64,000 bases of DNA from CAZCTC01 sp964501335 (GTDB lineage Bacteria > Chloroflexota > Anaerolineae > B4-G1 > SLSP01). Both the position numbers and the translations under genes were made by a program. Each line of letters begins with the position of its first letter. Positions within the stretch are counted from its first letter, which is position 1. The notes under the pieces are model-generated. The model worked only from the letters and a program-made list of their open reading frames with translations. It was not told where the DNA came from and ran no database searches. The stretch lies in the NCBI GenBank assembly GCA_964501335.1, contig CAZCTC010000033.1:14285-78284 (forward strand). The letters run 5' to 3'. Below are positions 30,548 through 38,753 of this stretch, in pieces.

Positions 30548-32131
30548 ATGAAACGATGGATAGCATGGATTCTGTTGTTGTGGGGGGCGGCGGCACTCTT
30601 TTTCGTCGCACCGAATTGGGATGGCGGTCTGGCGGCGCATCCCGATGAAATTTACGTTCTGGATGCTGCGACTCAGACGGCACCCTGGGGAGATGTCTGC
30701 CAGACCATGCCGAACTTTTCTTACGGTGCGCTGCCGGTGAATCTGCTTTCATTAATAGTGAGAGCTGCGCCGGACACCGATCCGCTTTATGCTGTCAGAT
30801 TGGCGACCGGATTGTGGGCCGTGTTGTTTGTTGCAGTCAGCGGGGCATGGGGGAAGGCGTTGGCAGGTCGGCGGGGTGGGTGGTTGGCGGCGATGCTGGC
30901 GGCCGTGGCGCCGTTTACCATTCAGCAGGCGCATTTTACCACAGTTGATTTGCCGGCGGCGGCATTTTCGGCGGCGGCAGTATTGGCGATGGCGCAGCGG
31001 CGGCCCGGTCGAGCCGGCGTGATGGCGGGACTGGCGCTGGCCTGCAAGGCGTCGTTGGGGTGGGTGGTGATTCCGCTGGCGGTCGGGTTGATGGGCCGTG
31101 CGTTCAAGTCATGCCGGCGAGCGGGGGTAGGGCGGGCCGTTTTGGGATTGGGAGGCGCTTTTATTTTAGGGGCGCCCTGGATGATGTTGGACCCGGTGGC
31201 CTGTTTCCAGGGGCCGTGGATTCAGGCGCAGATGGTGGCGGGTCGGCTCGATTATCCCTATGTCCAGCAATTCGCAGGGACGGTGCCTTTCCTTTATCCT
31301 TTAGTGCAGATGGCATTGTGGGGGGTGGGGCCGGCGACGGTGCTGGCGGGATTGGCGGCTCTAGGGCGGGCGGCGTGGCGGTTTTGGGAATATCCCCCGG
31401 CCGTCAAACTGGGATGGGTGTGGACGGTGGTGTTCTTTGGGATGACCGCCGGGGTGTTTGTGAAGTTTCCCCGCTATCTGTTGCCGCTTTATCCCTTATG
31501 GGTGGCCTGGGCGGCGCGAGCCTGGCTGGGGGCGAGTGGGCGATCGGTTTGGCGCGGATGGATCGGATTGCTGTTGACCGTTCCTCTGGGAATGGCACAG
31601 CTTTCCATTTATACGCAGCCGCATTCGTGGATTGCCGCGTCGCAATGGATCTATGCGAATGTGCCGGCTGGGAGTCAGATCGTGGTGGAAGACTGGGATC
31701 ATCCTCTTCCGGTGCCGCTGGTCGAAGGCAGCGTGGATCAATATCAGCAGGTCAATGCACCGGTTTTTGATTCGGAATCGCCGGAAAAAGCGGCACGGTT
31801 GGCCGAACTGGCGCAGAGTGCCGACGTCATCGTGTTGGCCAGTCCCCGGGGGTATGGGGCGATGGCGCGGCAGCCGGAGCGGTATGAATCAACGCTGGCC
31901 TGGTATCGGGAGATTTTGCAGGCCCCGGATCGGGTGGCCGTGGTGTTCGATCGGTGTCCGCGATGGGGGCCGGTGGCTTTGAGCGATGATCCGTTGGTAG
32001 AAGCGGGGATGCCGGCCGTGGTTTCACTGGCCGAGCGGTGTGGCGCGAGTTATGTCCTGCCCTGGCCGCTTTTGGATGAAAGTTTTCGTGTGTATGATGC
32101 CCCGTTGGTGATTTTGTTGGTGAGACGATGA
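30548..32131 (+). CDS. GT39-type membrane glycosyltransferase
   Basis: A 527-residue protein with about ten transmembrane helices. The first periplasmic loop has GGLAAHPDEIYVLDAA (residues about 28-43), where the Asp-Glu pair corresponds to the GT-C catalytic acid region. The expected role is sugar transfer from a polyprenyl-phosphate donor on the outer face of the membrane. The start ATG 30548 follows GAGGTG by 9 bases; nine extra upstream codons without a ribosome site are excluded. The C-terminal 130 residues are soluble (VPAGSQIVVEDWDHPLPVPL). The next gene (protease) begins 120 bases later. Confidence 0.8.
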   Translation: MKRWIAWILLLWGAAALFFVAPNWDGGLAAHPDEIYVLDAATQTAPWGDVCQTMPNFSYGALPVNLLSLIVRAAPDTDPLYAVRLATGLWAVLFVAVSGAWGKALAGRRGGWLAAMLAAVAPFTIQQAHFTTVDLPAAAFSAAAVLAMAQRRPGRAGVMAGLALACKASLGWVVIPLAVGLMGRAFKSCRRAGVGRAVLGLGGAFILGAPWMMLDPVACFQGPWIQAQMVAGRLDYPYVQQFAGTVPFLYPLVQMALWGVGPATVLAGLAALGRAAWRFWEYPPAVKLGWVWTVVFFGMTAGVFVKFPRYLLPLYPLWVAWAARAWLGASGRSVWRGWIGLLLTVPLGMAQLSIYTQPHSWIAASQWIYANVPAGSQIVVEDWDHPLPVPLVEGSVDQYQQVNAPVFDSESPEKAARLAELAQSADVIVLASPRGYGAMARQPERYESTLAWYREILQAPDRVAVVFDRCPRWGPVALSDDPLVEAGMPAVVSLAERCGASYVLPWPLLDESFRVYDAPLVILLVRR

Positions 32132-32251
32132 AAATAATTGCGACCTTTTCCATTTTCTCTAATGGAATTTCAATGCTTCCCTCCTGGATTTTTGTTAAAG
32201 TTTACCAGGGCGTTGTTCCACATATTTTTTATCTGCAAGAGGGAGGGCTCT

Positions 32252-34054
32252 ATGAAACGGTTCGCACAAATCTTGATCGTAGCTGTGATTATTATGGCTA
32301 CCCTGTCCACGAATGTACCGCTTTCTCAGGCAGGCAATCCTGTCCGGGTGATGGTGCAGTTTGCTCCCGGACATAAGGCCGATGTGATGGCCTCTCTTCA
32401 CACGACGGGCGCTAAGGTCAATTACGAATTCGATGAACTCAATACGATGGCAATCAGCGTGCCGGAACAGGCGCTGAACGGTTTGCGGAACAACCCCAAT
32501 GTGGTGATGATTGAGGAAGATGCGCCCCGCTATTTGATGGGCGGTCAGGTTACGCCTTACGGTATCGATATGGTGCAGGCTCGCGATGTCTGGGATGCCA
32601 ATCGCGACGGTGCGGTGGATGCGGGTGCTCCGACGGGAGCCGGTCGGGTGGTTTGTATCATCGATTCCGGGCTGCTCACTTCGCATGAAGATCTGAGCAC
32701 TTTGCATATTCTGGGGGGGTATCCCAGCAACTGGAACACCGATGGCTGCGGCCATGGTTCGCACGTTGCCGGTACGATTGCGGCTGCCAACAATGCCGTA
32801 GGCGTGGTTGGAGTGACTCCTGGCGGCGTTTCCCTGTATATCGTCAAAGTCTTTGGCGATGATTGTTCCTGGACCTATGCCTCGACCCTGGTCGACGCGG
32901 CGAATCGTTGCGCCAGCGCGGGGGCCAATATCGTCAGCATGAGTCTGGGCGGTTCTGCCAAGAGCGTTACCGAGCAGCGGGCTTTCCAGAGCCTGTACGA
33001 CAAGGGCATTCTTTCTATTGCGGCGGCGGGCAACGATGGGACCACCGCTTACAGCTATCCGGCTTCTTACGATTCCGTGATTTCTGTTGCGGCGATCGAC
33101 GAGAACAAAGTGGTGGCGGATTTCTCTCAGAAGAATGCTCAGGTTGAACTGGCGGCTCCCGGCGTTTCGGTTTTGAGCACCGTACCGTGGATTGCGACGG
33201 ATTCCATGAGTGTAGACGGCACGAATTATACGGTTCATCATGTTGAGAATGCTGCTTACGGCACGTTGAATGTTCCGTTGGTCAATGGCGGGCTGTGTGA
33301 TTCCGTCGGCAGCTGGTCAGGCAAGGCTGTGTTGTGCCAGCGCGGCACCATCAGCTTCTACGATAAAGTGATGAACGTTCAGAACGGTGGTGGGGCGGTG
33401 GCGATTATTTACAACAATGTAGCCGGTGATCTGTCGGCTACCCTGGGTGACGGATATTCTTCCCTTATCCCGGCGTTGACCATGACTCAAGCCGACGGTG
33501 AGTATCTGGTTGCGAATAAGTTGGGGGCTTCGGCGGCTATCGTGACCAAAGTTGACAAACCGGCCAGCGGTTATGAGGCCTGGAATGGTACGTCCATGGC
33601 GACTCCGCATGTTTCCGGTGTGGCGGCTCTGGTGTGGAGTGCCTATCCTTCCAAGACCAATGCTCAAATCCGGCAGGCTTTGACCCAGACCGCTCTGGAT
33701 CTGGGGGCGGCGGGGCGCGATAGCTCTTATGGTTACGGCCTGGTCCAGACTGCGGCAGCGATCGCTTCCCTGGGCGGTGGTGGCACCGGTGATACGACCG
33801 CTCCGGTCATTTCCAATGTTGCCTCTGTGGTGACCAACAAACGGGGGGCTTTTGATATTGCCTGGACTACCAATGAAGCAGCAGACAGCAAAGTCGTCAT
33901 CACGGGAGTGGGGAGTTATACCAATGCGACCATGGTAACCAGCCATAAGATGTCCTTCCAGGGGACAAAAGGGGTGCGCTATGAGTATTACGTCACTTCG
34001 ACGGATGCTTCAGGCAATACATCGACCGTAGGGCCGTTTTATCATCAGAATTAA
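32252..34054 (+). CDS. Secreted subtilisin-like serine protease with PA insertion
   Basis: A 600-residue S8 peptidase. Signal peptide residues 1-27 (IVAVIIMATLSTNVPLSQA), inhibitor I9 propeptide about 30-95, catalytic Asp 138 (CIIDSGLLTSHED), His 168 (GCGHGSHVAG), oxyanion Asn 261 (AAAGND) and Ser 448 (NGTSMATPHVSG). A protease-associated (PA) domain is inserted at about 310-435 between Asn and Ser. The C-terminus after residue 515 is a fibronectin-like domain of about 85 residues. GAGGGAGGG precedes ATG 32252. A strong hairpin terminator follows. It is probably a nutritional or matrix-processing exoenzyme. Confidence 0.94.
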   Translation: MKRFAQILIVAVIIMATLSTNVPLSQAGNPVRVMVQFAPGHKADVMASLHTTGAKVNYEFDELNTMAISVPEQALNGLRNNPNVVMIEEDAPRYLMGGQVTPYGIDMVQARDVWDANRDGAVDAGAPTGAGRVVCIIDSGLLTSHEDLSTLHILGGYPSNWNTDGCGHGSHVAGTIAAANNAVGVVGVTPGGVSLYIVKVFGDDCSWTYASTLVDAANRCASAGANIVSMSLGGSAKSVTEQRAFQSLYDKGILSIAAAGNDGTTAYSYPASYDSVISVAAIDENKVVADFSQKNAQVELAAPGVSVLSTVPWIATDSMSVDGTNYTVHHVENAAYGTLNVPLVNGGLCDSVGSWSGKAVLCQRGTISFYDKVMNVQNGGGAVAIIYNNVAGDLSATLGDGYSSLIPALTMTQADGEYLVANKLGASAAIVTKVDKPASGYEAWNGTSMATPHVSGVAALVWSAYPSKTNAQIRQALTQTALDLGAAGRDSSYGYGLVQTAAAIASLGGGGTGDTTAPVISNVASVVTNKRGAFDIAWTTNEAADSKVVITGVGSYTNATMVTSHKMSFQGTKGVRYEYYVTSTDASGNTSTVGPFYHQN

Positions 34055-34072
34055 GATCCGGTTTATTTAGAA

Positions 34073-34110
34073 CAACAAACGCACACCGGCATACCGGTGT
34101 GCGTTTGTTG
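34073..34110 (+). terminator. Terminator of the subtilase gene
   Basis: A 17-bp perfect stem 34073-34089 with 34094-34110 around loop CATA. The outer strand ends GTTTGTTG rather than in a pure T run. Confidence 0.75.
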
Positions 34111-34145
34111 TGGGGTTGTAAATAAAATATTTTAAATATAAAAAA

Positions 34146-34173
34146 TTGACTATAACCGAAAAAGATTTATACT
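34146..34173 (+). promoter_or_regulatory. Promoter of the candidate small RNA
   Basis: TTGACT (34146-34151), 16-base spacer, TATACT (34168-34173); one of the best promoter matches in the window. Confidence 0.6.
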
Positions 34174-34179
34174 GCGGGT

Positions 34180-34258
34180 GTTAAGCCTGTTTTGAGGTTG
34201 GGGAGAGATTGCATTGAAACCGTCCATTGCCACCCCCTGTGCAGTGGGCGGTTTTTAT
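34180..34258 (+). ncRNA. Candidate small RNA, about 78 nt
   Basis: A strong promoter at 34146-34173 is followed after about 45 transcribed bases by a 14-bp stem (34217-34230 with 34241-34253, two G-U pairs, 10-base loop CACCCCCTGT) and TTTTTATTA, a typical intrinsic terminator. There is no start codon with a ribosome site inside. The unit stands alone between the subtilase terminator and a gene 380 bases further on. The C-rich loop could bind G-rich ribosome sites. No family recognised. Confidence 0.45.
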
Positions 34259-34640
34259 TAGCAGAGAGTGAGATAGCAGGTTTCAGTTTTTGCTAGTGGG
34301 CGCTCCCATCGCAGGTTCACCTTGTGGTTTTCCTGGAATTTAGCTATTAAAAACATATAAAACTAATTTACTTTTTTGTTTTTGTTTTTTTACTATGCAA
34401 GTTCCATCTGTATTCCATCTTAACTCCAACTTTTTGAACCAAATCCAACAATAGCCACAACCCGCTCCGGCGCTTTATCGGACGTTCTCATGTTAGGATA
34501 TGGGATGTGAGCAGGTAAGTGTTTATCCTCTAAATATTTTGGCACCATATTGTTTACTAAATTGTTGATAGCCTGGAAACCAGGAAAAAATTTCCCTTAC
34601 GGAAAAATTATGAAGGCGCTTTTCATTTAAGGAGGAGAAA
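34259..34640. other. AT-rich intergenic region
   Basis: Contains a T-rich stretch near 34370-34395 and no open frame with ribosome site until AAGGAGGAG before 34641. No repeat of the HPR family. The promoter of the FMN-binding gene must lie here, but I cannot place it. Confidence 0.35.
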
Positions 34641-35111
34641 ATGGACGAGGCAATGTTAAAAAGTGCTATGGCGATGGCTGAAAAACGACAACATGTTTGG
34701 ATCGCGACCACGAATGAAAAAGGGATTCCTCACCTTGCTTCTGTAGGGAGTTTTTCGGCCCTTCCGGATGGGCGGGTGGTATTGGCTGATTGGTACTGTC
34801 CGGAAACCCTGGCCAATTTACAGCAGAATGCTCACGTAGCCATTGTTGCCTGGGATGTTGTTTCGGATACGGGGTATCAATTGTTGGGAGAAGTAGAGGA
34901 AATTGCTGAATGGAACGTATTGGATGAGGAGCATGGGGATTGGGAATATCCCTGGCCGCATTCTTTAATTGAACGGGAATTGTATATTCGGATTGAGCAG
35001 GTTTTAGCTTTTAGCCATGCACCTCATAGCGATCTGGCTAATGAAGAAGCTACGGGGGCGGTGGGTCGGGTTTCGCAGGAAGCCCTGTTACATTCTACTT
35101 CCCAATTGTAA
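34641..35111 (+). CDS. FMN-binding split-barrel (pyridoxamine 5'-phosphate oxidase-like) protein
   Basis: A 156-residue protein with the split-barrel pattern VWIATTNEKGIPHLASVGSF and GRVVLADWYCPETLANLQQN, then VAIVAWD and GYQLLGEVEEI. Such small members bind FMN or related flavins and act as reductases or oxidases with unknown substrates. AAGGAGGAG precedes ATG 34641. It is 41 bases upstream of the encapsulated-ferritin-like gene, an arrangement that suggests a shared redox or iron function. Codon use is richer in A/T than in the flanking blocks. Confidence 0.82.
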   Translation: MDEAMLKSAMAMAEKRQHVWIATTNEKGIPHLASVGSFSALPDGRVVLADWYCPETLANLQQNAHVAIVAWDVVSDTGYQLLGEVEEIAEWNVLDEEHGDWEYPWPHSLIERELYIRIEQVLAFSHAPHSDLANEEATGAVGRVSQEALLHSTSQL

Positions 35112-35152
35112 GCGTTGAACATTCATTCAGGAAAATAAAAGGAGAATCAGAG

Positions 35153-35566
35153 ATGCCAGAATTTTCCAATCCCTTTAGTGGAATTGTTCCTGGACGTAAA
35201 TTGACTCACGAGGAATTAGTTCGGGTTATTCGGTTGGATATAGCGGCTGAACAAGAGGCCATTCATTTGTATATGGCGCATGCCGAAGCTACGGATCATC
35301 CGTTAGCCCGGGAAGTGTTGATTGATGTGGCCAATGAAGAACGAGAACATGTAGGGGAATTTATGCAGTTATTGGAAATATTGACCGGGGATGAAGCTCA
35401 ATGGCTGGCTCATGGACGGGAAGAGGTTCAGGCGATAGAAGGGCGAATGAATGGAGTCCAAGAAGCTGTTTCGGAACGAGTAGAAACGAAATTAAGCCGT
35501 GATGGGCGCGTGACGAGTTCTGGAGAGCCAGAAGATAGGGAAGTTTCATTATCTCCGGAAGGGTAA
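35153..35566 (+). CDS. Encapsulated-ferritin-like (EncFtn family) protein
   Basis: A 137-residue protein. Residues 20-95 form a two-helix unit with VRVIRLDIAAEQEAIHLYMA and EVLIDVANEEREHVGEFMQL. The pattern of Glu, His and Glu residues (E33, H37, E63, E66/H67 approx.) matches the iron site of the encapsulated ferritin group, which oxidises and stores iron inside encapsulin shells or as a stand-alone oligomer. The C-terminal 40 residues are Glu/Ser/Arg-rich and could be a flexible tail or cargo-loading peptide. No encapsulin shell gene is present in the window. AAGGAGAA precedes the ATG. Confidence 0.75.
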   Translation: MPEFSNPFSGIVPGRKLTHEELVRVIRLDIAAEQEAIHLYMAHAEATDHPLAREVLIDVANEEREHVGEFMQLLEILTGDEAQWLAHGREEVQAIEGRMNGVQEAVSERVETKLSRDGRVTSSGEPEDREVSLSPEG

Positions 35567-35649
35567 GTAAAAGAATCTGGGGAAGCTTTGTTATTGGTTT
35601 CAGAGATAAAATGGTTGAGGTGTGCGGGTTTGAATTGGATGGGTGTGGA

Positions 35650-35788
35650 AAAAGGCTCTTGGTTCGGTTTATCGGCAGTCTTATGCTTAGCGAGTTAACT
35701 CCTGAGCAAAGTGTTGGGGTTGAAGTGGTTTCAATCTCATAAATAAGATTGATCGAATTAAGGAGGAACCGAATCAGGAGCTTTTTTT
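35650..35788 (+). ncRNA. Candidate structured RNA or terminator-closed leader
   Basis: A 13-bp stem, 35655-35667 (GCTCTTGGTTCGG) with 35769-35781, flanked by A and T runs, closes a 101-base loop and ends in seven T residues. Inside, GGGGTTGAA/TTCAATCTC and CAATCT/AGATTG are two mutually exclusive hairpins, and CTCCT could pair with the AAGGAGGA at 35759. No open frame. It resembles a regulated leader or an independent RNA, but there is no convincing promoter. No known family recognised. Confidence 0.35.
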
Positions 35789-35927
35789 GTCGGTAGTCGA
35801 TTTTAGGGGTTGGGGTATCGCGGTGTTAAGCTCAGCTTTTTCAGGTTGAGTATGGGAAGCGTTAAACCTCAAGGTGAAACTTTATAGTGTGGGAATTGTC
35901 TGGGGGAGGTTGGTAAGGAGGCGGAGT

Positions 35928-36608
35928 ATGATGCGGGTACTTCTGGTGGATACGGTGCGATTGATGTGTAGTGTGATGGCGGCTGTGTTAGAGAATGAAC
36001 CGGATGTGACAATAGCAGGAACAGCGACGACGTTGGAAGAAGCTTTGGCGATGGCTTCACAATGTGATGTGCTTTTAGTGAACAGTCGGTTACCGGAGGG
36101 GGGAGCCTTACGGTTGACTCAGGCCGTGGTCGGTGCCGGTTTACCGGCAAAGGTTTTGGTTTTGGGGCTCTCGCATTCTGAAGCCGAGATTCTTCCTTAT
36201 GTGGAAGCGGGGGCTGTAGGATATGTGTTGAACGATGATTCTGTGGAAACGCTTATCCGTAATATGCGGGCAGCACATAACGATGAAGCTCAAGTTTCTC
36301 CTGAAATTGCGGCGGCATTGATCACTCGAGTGGCTGAACTTTCTCAAGGTTTTGGTGATTTTCGTCTCCAGGGACTGGATAATACTGCTGAATTAACTCC
36401 TCGAGAGCGAGAGATTTTGGAATTGATCGGACAGGGGCTTAATAATCAGGAAATTGCCGATCATCTGGTGATCGAGGTGGGGACGGTAAAAAATCATGTG
36501 CACAATATCCTGGATAAGCTGAATGTGACTAATCGGCGAGAAGCTGCGGCTTATGCGATGCGACAATGGGGGATAGAGCGTCCTACCACGCGTTTACGTT
36601 CTCTTTGA
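35928..36608 (+). CDS. LuxR-type response regulator with degenerate receiver
   Basis: A 226-residue protein. The N-terminal receiver-like domain has LLVDTVRLM instead of the usual acidic pair, and VLLVNSRLPEGGA places Asn 52 where the phosphorylated Asp should be. The C-terminal LuxR/NarL helix-turn-helix (LTPREREILELIGQGLNNQE, then VGTVKNHVHNILDKL) is intact. Activity is therefore probably controlled by ligand, partner or expression rather than by phosphorylation. AAGGAGG at 35915 favours ATG 35928. No kinase gene is adjacent. A terminator follows. Confidence 0.87.
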   Translation: MMRVLLVDTVRLMCSVMAAVLENEPDVTIAGTATTLEEALAMASQCDVLLVNSRLPEGGALRLTQAVVGAGLPAKVLVLGLSHSEAEILPYVEAGAVGYVLNDDSVETLIRNMRAAHNDEAQVSPEIAAALITRVAELSQGFGDFRLQGLDNTAELTPREREILELIGQGLNNQEIADHLVIEVGTVKNHVHNILDKLNVTNRREAAAYAMRQWGIERPTTRLRSL

Positions 36609-36637
36609 GTGGATGTGCGGTTGGGTTTGATTGGACG

Positions 36638-36675
36638 AGGGCCGGGAAGGAAGCGTTTCACCGGCCCTTTTTTTT
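36638..36675 (+). terminator. Terminator of the LuxR-type regulator gene
   Basis: AGGGCCGG (36638-36645) pairs with CCGGCCCT (36661-36668), followed by a T run of 8. Confidence 0.8.
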
Positions 36676-36768
36676 GAAGGGGAGTTGTTTACCTCGAGGT
36701 GTTTCTTCGATGTGATTTCCTCAGGTTGATTCCGGGTGAATCCCATTTATTTGCAGGAGGAGTGGGGT

Positions 36769-37650
36769 ATGGTGAAGGATTTGTATTCTCAACTGGCAAC
36801 GCGATCTGTGGATGATTTGTTAGAAATATCCTGGCGTTTGAGTCGTAGGATTATTGAAATTACAACCCGGGCTGGTTCTGGTCATCCTTCCAGTTCGTTG
36901 TCTGCCATTGATATTTTAACGGCGTTGTATTTGGGGGGCATTTTGGTGTATGACCCTTTACATCCCGGCTGGCGCGAGCGGGATCGTTTTATTATGAGTA
37001 AAGGGCATGCGGCTCCTGGATTGTATGCCGTGTTGGCCGAAGCCGGATACTTCAATGGGGGGCTGTTGGATTCTTTGCGGTGTTTGGGGAGCCCTTTAGA
37101 GGGCCATCCTAATATGCGACGACTTCCGGGTGTGGAGGCTTCGACGGGATCTTTGGGGCAGGGATTGTCGATAGGATTGGGCCATGCTCTGGCGGGCAGA
37201 ATCGATGGTTTATCCTATCGGGTTTATGTGATGATTGGCGATGGGGAGAGTGAGGAGGGGCAAATCTGGGAAGCCGCTATGGCCGCCGCCAGTTATCGTG
37301 TGGATCATCTGATTGCCATTTTGGATTATAACCGTTATCAACAAAGCGGCTCGGTCGCGCAGGTGATGCCGGCGTTGGTTCCCGTGGCGGATAAGTGGCG
37401 GGCTTTTGGCTGGGATGTACGTGAAGTTGAGGGGCATGATCTGAATGCATTGTTACAGGCATTTAATGAAATGAAAGCTGTAACCGGACAGCCTCAGATG
37501 TTGATTGCGCATACTTCAAAAGGTAAGGGGCTTTCCGTTTTTGAAGCAGATCCTGCGAGCCATAAGCATGGAGTGGCTTTGAATCCTCAGGAAGCTGAAG
37601 CTGCGTTGGTTGAATTAGATATCCGGTATGCGGAAAAGCGAGGTAAGTGA
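36769..37650 (+). CDS. Transketolase, N-terminal subunit
   Basis: A 293-residue TPP-binding half of a split transketolase. RAGSGHPSSSLSAIDILTAL, FIMSKGHAAPGLYAVLAEAG, STGSLGQGLSIGLGHAL and the TPP motif IGDGESEEGQIWEAAMAA...DYN are present. The Pyr half is encoded next (37652). The start ATG 36769 has CAGGAGGAG eight bases upstream; ATG 36736 lacks a site. Split transketolases occur in archaea and many anaerobes, sometimes for dedicated pentose or aromatic-precursor routes. Confidence 0.9.
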   Translation: MVKDLYSQLATRSVDDLLEISWRLSRRIIEITTRAGSGHPSSSLSAIDILTALYLGGILVYDPLHPGWRERDRFIMSKGHAAPGLYAVLAEAGYFNGGLLDSLRCLGSPLEGHPNMRRLPGVEASTGSLGQGLSIGLGHALAGRIDGLSYRVYVMIGDGESEEGQIWEAAMAAASYRVDHLIAILDYNRYQQSGSVAQVMPALVPVADKWRAFGWDVREVEGHDLNALLQAFNEMKAVTGQPQMLIAHTSKGKGLSVFEADPASHKHGVALNPQEAEAALVELDIRYAEKRGK

Positions 37651-37651
37651 G

Positions 37652-38614
37652 ATGGAATTGGGCAAGTCGATCGGGTTAAACCTGGGACCAGCTACACGAG
37701 ATGCTTTTGGGCGGGAATTACAGGCATTGGGGCATGTTCATAAGCGGTTGGTGGTAGTGGATGGGGATGTTTCGAATTCAACCCGGACAGAATACTTCGC
37801 TCAGGAATTTCCTGAGCGGTTTTTCAATGTGGGGATTGCTGAAAGCAATCTGATTGGAGTTGCGGCTGGATTGGCTGCGTCGGGGAAAATAGCTGTGGCT
37901 GCCGGTTTTGCAGTTTTTTTGCTGTGCAATGCTTATGAACAGATCCGGATGGGGGTGGCATTTCCCGAACTTGACGTCAAACTGGTGGGGTCTCATAGTG
38001 GAATCAGCATCGGAGAAGATGGCCCCAGTCAGATGGCGATTGAGGATCTGGCCCTTGCTTTGGCTTTGCCGGGGGTAGCGGTGTTAGTGCCGGCGGATGC
38101 TTATGCGACCCGGGCAGCTACGCGGGCTATGATGTTGTATCCCGGGCCGGTTTATTTGCGTACGGGGCGGCCCACGGTTCCTTTGATTTATCCGGCCGAT
38201 ATGAATTTTGAGATCGGGAAAGCCAATTTACTGCGGCAGGGAGATGCTGCGACTGTGATTGTTTGTGGATTGATGGTTGCCGCAGCCTTAGAAGCTGCCG
38301 ATCGGTTGAGTCGGGAGGGAATTGAAATTCGGGTTCTGGATATGCACACTTTAAAGCCGTTGGATCGGGTTGCGATTGAAGCTGCTGCCCGTGAGACGGG
38401 GGCGATTGTCACTGCGGAGGAACATTTGTTACAGGGGGGATTGGGGGCGGTTGTATCTCAGGTTGTCGTGGAAACTTATCCCGTTCCGATAGCCAGTGTG
38501 GGTATCCAAGATCGTTATGCGGAATCGGGGAGTCCGGAAGCATTATTGGAAGCTTATGGATTGACTTCGTTGCATATTGAGGCTGCTGTGCGGCAGGTTT
38601 TACCGTTACGGTGA
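37652..38614 (+). CDS. Transketolase, C-terminal subunit
   Basis: A 320-residue Pyr/C-terminal half. Conserved blocks VDGDVSNSTRTEYFAQEFPE, RFFNVGIAESNLIGVAAGLA with the catalytic Glu, SHSGISIGEDGPSQMAIEDL and the C-terminal TAEEHLLQGGLGAVVSQVV. ATG 37652 lies one base after the stop of the N-terminal subunit gene, next to GAGGTAAG. An upstream in-frame ATG at 37628 would overlap by 23 bases. It forms a heterodimer with the preceding product. Confidence 0.9.
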   Translation: MELGKSIGLNLGPATRDAFGRELQALGHVHKRLVVVDGDVSNSTRTEYFAQEFPERFFNVGIAESNLIGVAAGLAASGKIAVAAGFAVFLLCNAYEQIRMGVAFPELDVKLVGSHSGISIGEDGPSQMAIEDLALALALPGVAVLVPADAYATRAATRAMMLYPGPVYLRTGRPTVPLIYPADMNFEIGKANLLRQGDAATVIVCGLMVAAALEAADRLSREGIEIRVLDMHTLKPLDRVAIEAAARETGAIVTAEEHLLQGGLGAVVSQVVVETYPVPIASVGIQDRYAESGSPEALLEAYGLTSLHIEAAVRQVLPLR

Positions 38615-38621
38615 AATTGAC

Positions 38622-38649
38622 TTGAGGGATAACATTTTGCTGGTATACT
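38622..38649 (+). promoter_or_regulatory. Promoter of the SIMPL lipoprotein gene
   Basis: TTGAGG (38622-38627), 16-base spacer, TATACT (38644-38649). The 5' leader of about 97 bases contains two short hairpins (GCTGGAT/ATCCGGC and CCCGC/GCGGG). Confidence 0.55.
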
Positions 38650-38753
38650 GATTTAGAGTTGTCGGGCTGGATTTATCCGGCGGCGCTTCTGATTGGAAAG
38701 TTCTCCCGCCAGAATGCGGGGATCCTCAAATTTTCTCTCAGGAGGGAATCATC

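Noticed and set aside
34259..34640. tRNA gene in the long AT-rich gap
   Set aside because: No T-loop GGTTCRANTCC with matching acceptor and anticodon arms; the nearest word lacks partners.
36638..36675. SRP RNA core (the word GGAAGGAAGC is present)
   Set aside because: The word lies in the loop of an 8-bp terminator hairpin, and no other part of the SRP RNA fold is present.
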